Source: Diadophis punctatus similis (Eukaryota; Chordata; Lepidosauria; Squamata; Dipsadidae). From it: DNA of 64,000 bases. The translations under genes and the position numbers were made by a program. Location: the NCBI GenBank assembly GCA_023053685.1, contig JALIGW010000145.1, forward strand, positions 353,064-417,063, in the 5' to 3' direction. The notes beneath the pieces were generated by a model that saw only the letters and a list, made by a program, of their open reading frames with translations, was not told the DNA's origin and did not search any database. Positions 63,251 to 64,000 of the stretch are shown in pieces. Each line of letters begins with the position of its first letter. Position 1 is the stretch's first letter.

Positions 63251-64000
63251 CCTCAGAAATGAAAATGAAACACATATTCCTGTTCCCCACAGGCTGGAAA
63301 GCTGAATTCTCGCTTTATTTTCGATTCCGAGCCTACCCTGAAGAGCTAGCCCAAAGTCTAACACAGCATTCGCCTTAGGATTCAATTCAGTCCAAAAACA
63401 TCACTTTTGACAAACACCTCAGAAATGAAAATGAAACACATATTCCTGTTCCCCACAGGCTGGAAAGCCGAATTCTCGCTTGATTTTTGATTCCGACCTT
63501 TCCCTGAAGAGCTAGCCCAATGTATAACACGGAATTCGCCTTAGTTCTCAATTCAGCCAAAAAACATCACTTTTGACAAACACATCAGAAATGAAAAAGA
63601 AACACATATTCCTGTTCCCCACGTGCTGGAAAGCCGAATTCTCGCTTGAATTTTGATTCCCAGCCTACCCTGAAGAGCTAGCCCAAAGTCTAACACAGCA
63701 TTCGCCTTAGGACTCAATACAGCCAAAAAACATGACTTTTGACAAAAACCTCAGAAATGAAAATGAAACACATATTCCTGTTCCCCACAGGCTGGAAAGC
63801 CGAATTCTCGCTTGATTTTTGATTCCGACCTTTCCATGAAGAGCTAGCCCAAGGTCTAACACAGCATTCGCCTTAGGATTCAATTCAGTCCAAAAACATC
63901 ACTTTTGACAAACACCTCAGAAATGAAAAAGAAACACATATTCCTGTTCCCCACGTGCTGGGAAGCCGAATTCTCGCTTGAATTTTGATTCCGAGCCTAC
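63251..64000. repeat. Final monomers, array continues past the edge
   Basis: Four complete monomers and a fragment ending at monomer position 110 are present. The GATTCCCAGCC monomer near 63656, followed by a GACTCAATACAG monomer, recalls the type at 2089, 4745, 12377 and 16693. A private GACAAAAACCTC change lies near 63743 and CTGGGAAGCC near 63958. There is no sign of the array ending. Confidence 0.85.

Larger units (their letters stand above)
1..64000. repeat. Satellite DNA array, 166-bp monomer, about 385.7 copies
   Basis: Every part of the window I checked returns the same unit at 166-base spacing, all in one orientation. Starts of the CAAAAACATC-type motif lie at 1, 167, 831 and so on, to the last at 63891. 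The distance 63890 equals 385 x 166 minus 20. The 20 missing bases are explained by eight 2-bp losses (all the same GTCC variant) plus net single-base losses near 8588, 8896, 52935 and 58340; a +1/-1 pair near 57937-57953 cancels. No inverted monomer, unique spacer or insertion was seen. This is typical of eukaryotic centromeric or pericentromeric satellite DNA. I do not recognise the family, and the species cannot be inferred from these bases. Confidence 0.98.

Noticed and set aside
1..64000. More than fifty open frames of 60-82 codons on both strands
   Set aside because: They are the same three or four peptides repeated at monomer-multiple spacings, always at the same monomer phase. Monomer length is not a multiple of 3, frames are broken by each monomer, plus- and minus-strand frames overlap, and variation follows CpG decay instead of codon position.
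1..64000. CRISPR array
   Set aside because: The units are contiguous 166-bp repeats without unique spacers, far longer than CRISPR repeats, and there are no cas genes.
1..64000. CENP-B box
   Set aside because: I looked for the core NTTCGNNNNANNCGGGN on both strands of the main variants. TTTCGATTCCGAGCC comes closest but has C where A is required and lacks CGGG. A missing box does not exclude a centromeric role, since many satellites lack it.
1..64000. Bacterial-type promoter (TTGACA in every monomer)
   Set aside because: TTGACA at monomer 15-20 has no TATAAT-like element at the right spacing (AAAGAA-like sequence lies there), and nothing suggests a prokaryotic source.
1..64000. Telomere-like TTAGG / CTACCCT motifs
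   Set aside because: Single short motifs inside each monomer (CCTTAGGATTC, GCCTACCCTG), never tandem TTAGGG-type runs.
1..64000. Transposon or retroelement insertion
   Set aside because: Phase is kept to the base across the window and all length changes are explained by small indels. No terminal repeats, target-site duplications or foreign sequence were seen.
1..64000. Species or named satellite family
   Set aside because: The monomer does not match any satellite I can recall with confidence (it is not like human alpha satellite or the Arabidopsis 178-bp repeat). A search of the 166-bp consensus in repeat databases would decide.

Overview
The whole 64-kb window is one uninterrupted tandem array of a single satellite DNA family with a 166-bp monomer. 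Taking the first base of the window as monomer position 1, there are 385 complete monomers (1-63890) and a final partial one of 110 bases (63891-64000). Exact 166-bp spacing would put the last monomer start at 63911; it is at 63891. I can account for all 20 missing bases: eight monomers with the same 2-bp loss, and four net single-base losses. That leaves no room for an unnoticed transposon, gene or spacer unless it was length-balanced. The array runs off both ends, so no flanking unique DNA is visible.

The source is almost certainly a eukaryotic nuclear genome, from pericentromeric, centromeric or other satellite heterochromatin. Reasons are the array length, a monomer of roughly chromatosome size, layered higher-order repeats (HORs), and monomer variants that fall strongly on CpG sites as CpG-to-TpG/CpA changes, the mark of cytosine-methylated DNA. 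GC content of the first monomer is 73/166, about 44%. I do not recognise the family and cannot name the species, or even say plant or animal.

Layout: 0-10 kb is a patchwork of monomer variants with 6-, 7- and 16-monomer duplications. 10.7-15.3 kb carries near-copies of segments from the first 8.5 kb. 11.8-20.4 kb is an almost perfect tandem duplication of a 26-monomer unit (4316 bp). It is overlapped by a 19-monomer duplication (3152 bp, 17.9-24.3 kb) and followed by a 14-monomer duplication (2320 bp, 24.1-28.8 kb). 28.5-44.8 kb is built on an 11-monomer unit (1826 bp), itself carried inside a 42-monomer (6972 bp) duplication. 44.4-56 kb mixes 5-, 11-, 12-, 14- and 15-monomer repeats and has its own private variants. 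57-58 kb has a 3-monomer and 61.4-63.3 kb a 4-monomer repeat.

I find no protein-coding gene, RNA gene, promoter, mobile element or CRISPR array. The open frames of 60-109 codons are the same few satellite peptides read again and again. They cannot stay open because 166 is not a multiple of 3. The interest lies in how the array evolved (nested unequal exchange, local homogenisation, CpG decay), not in an encoded system. Block limits below were set by eye and are good to roughly 5-20 bases; equally good breakpoints often exist one or more monomers away.
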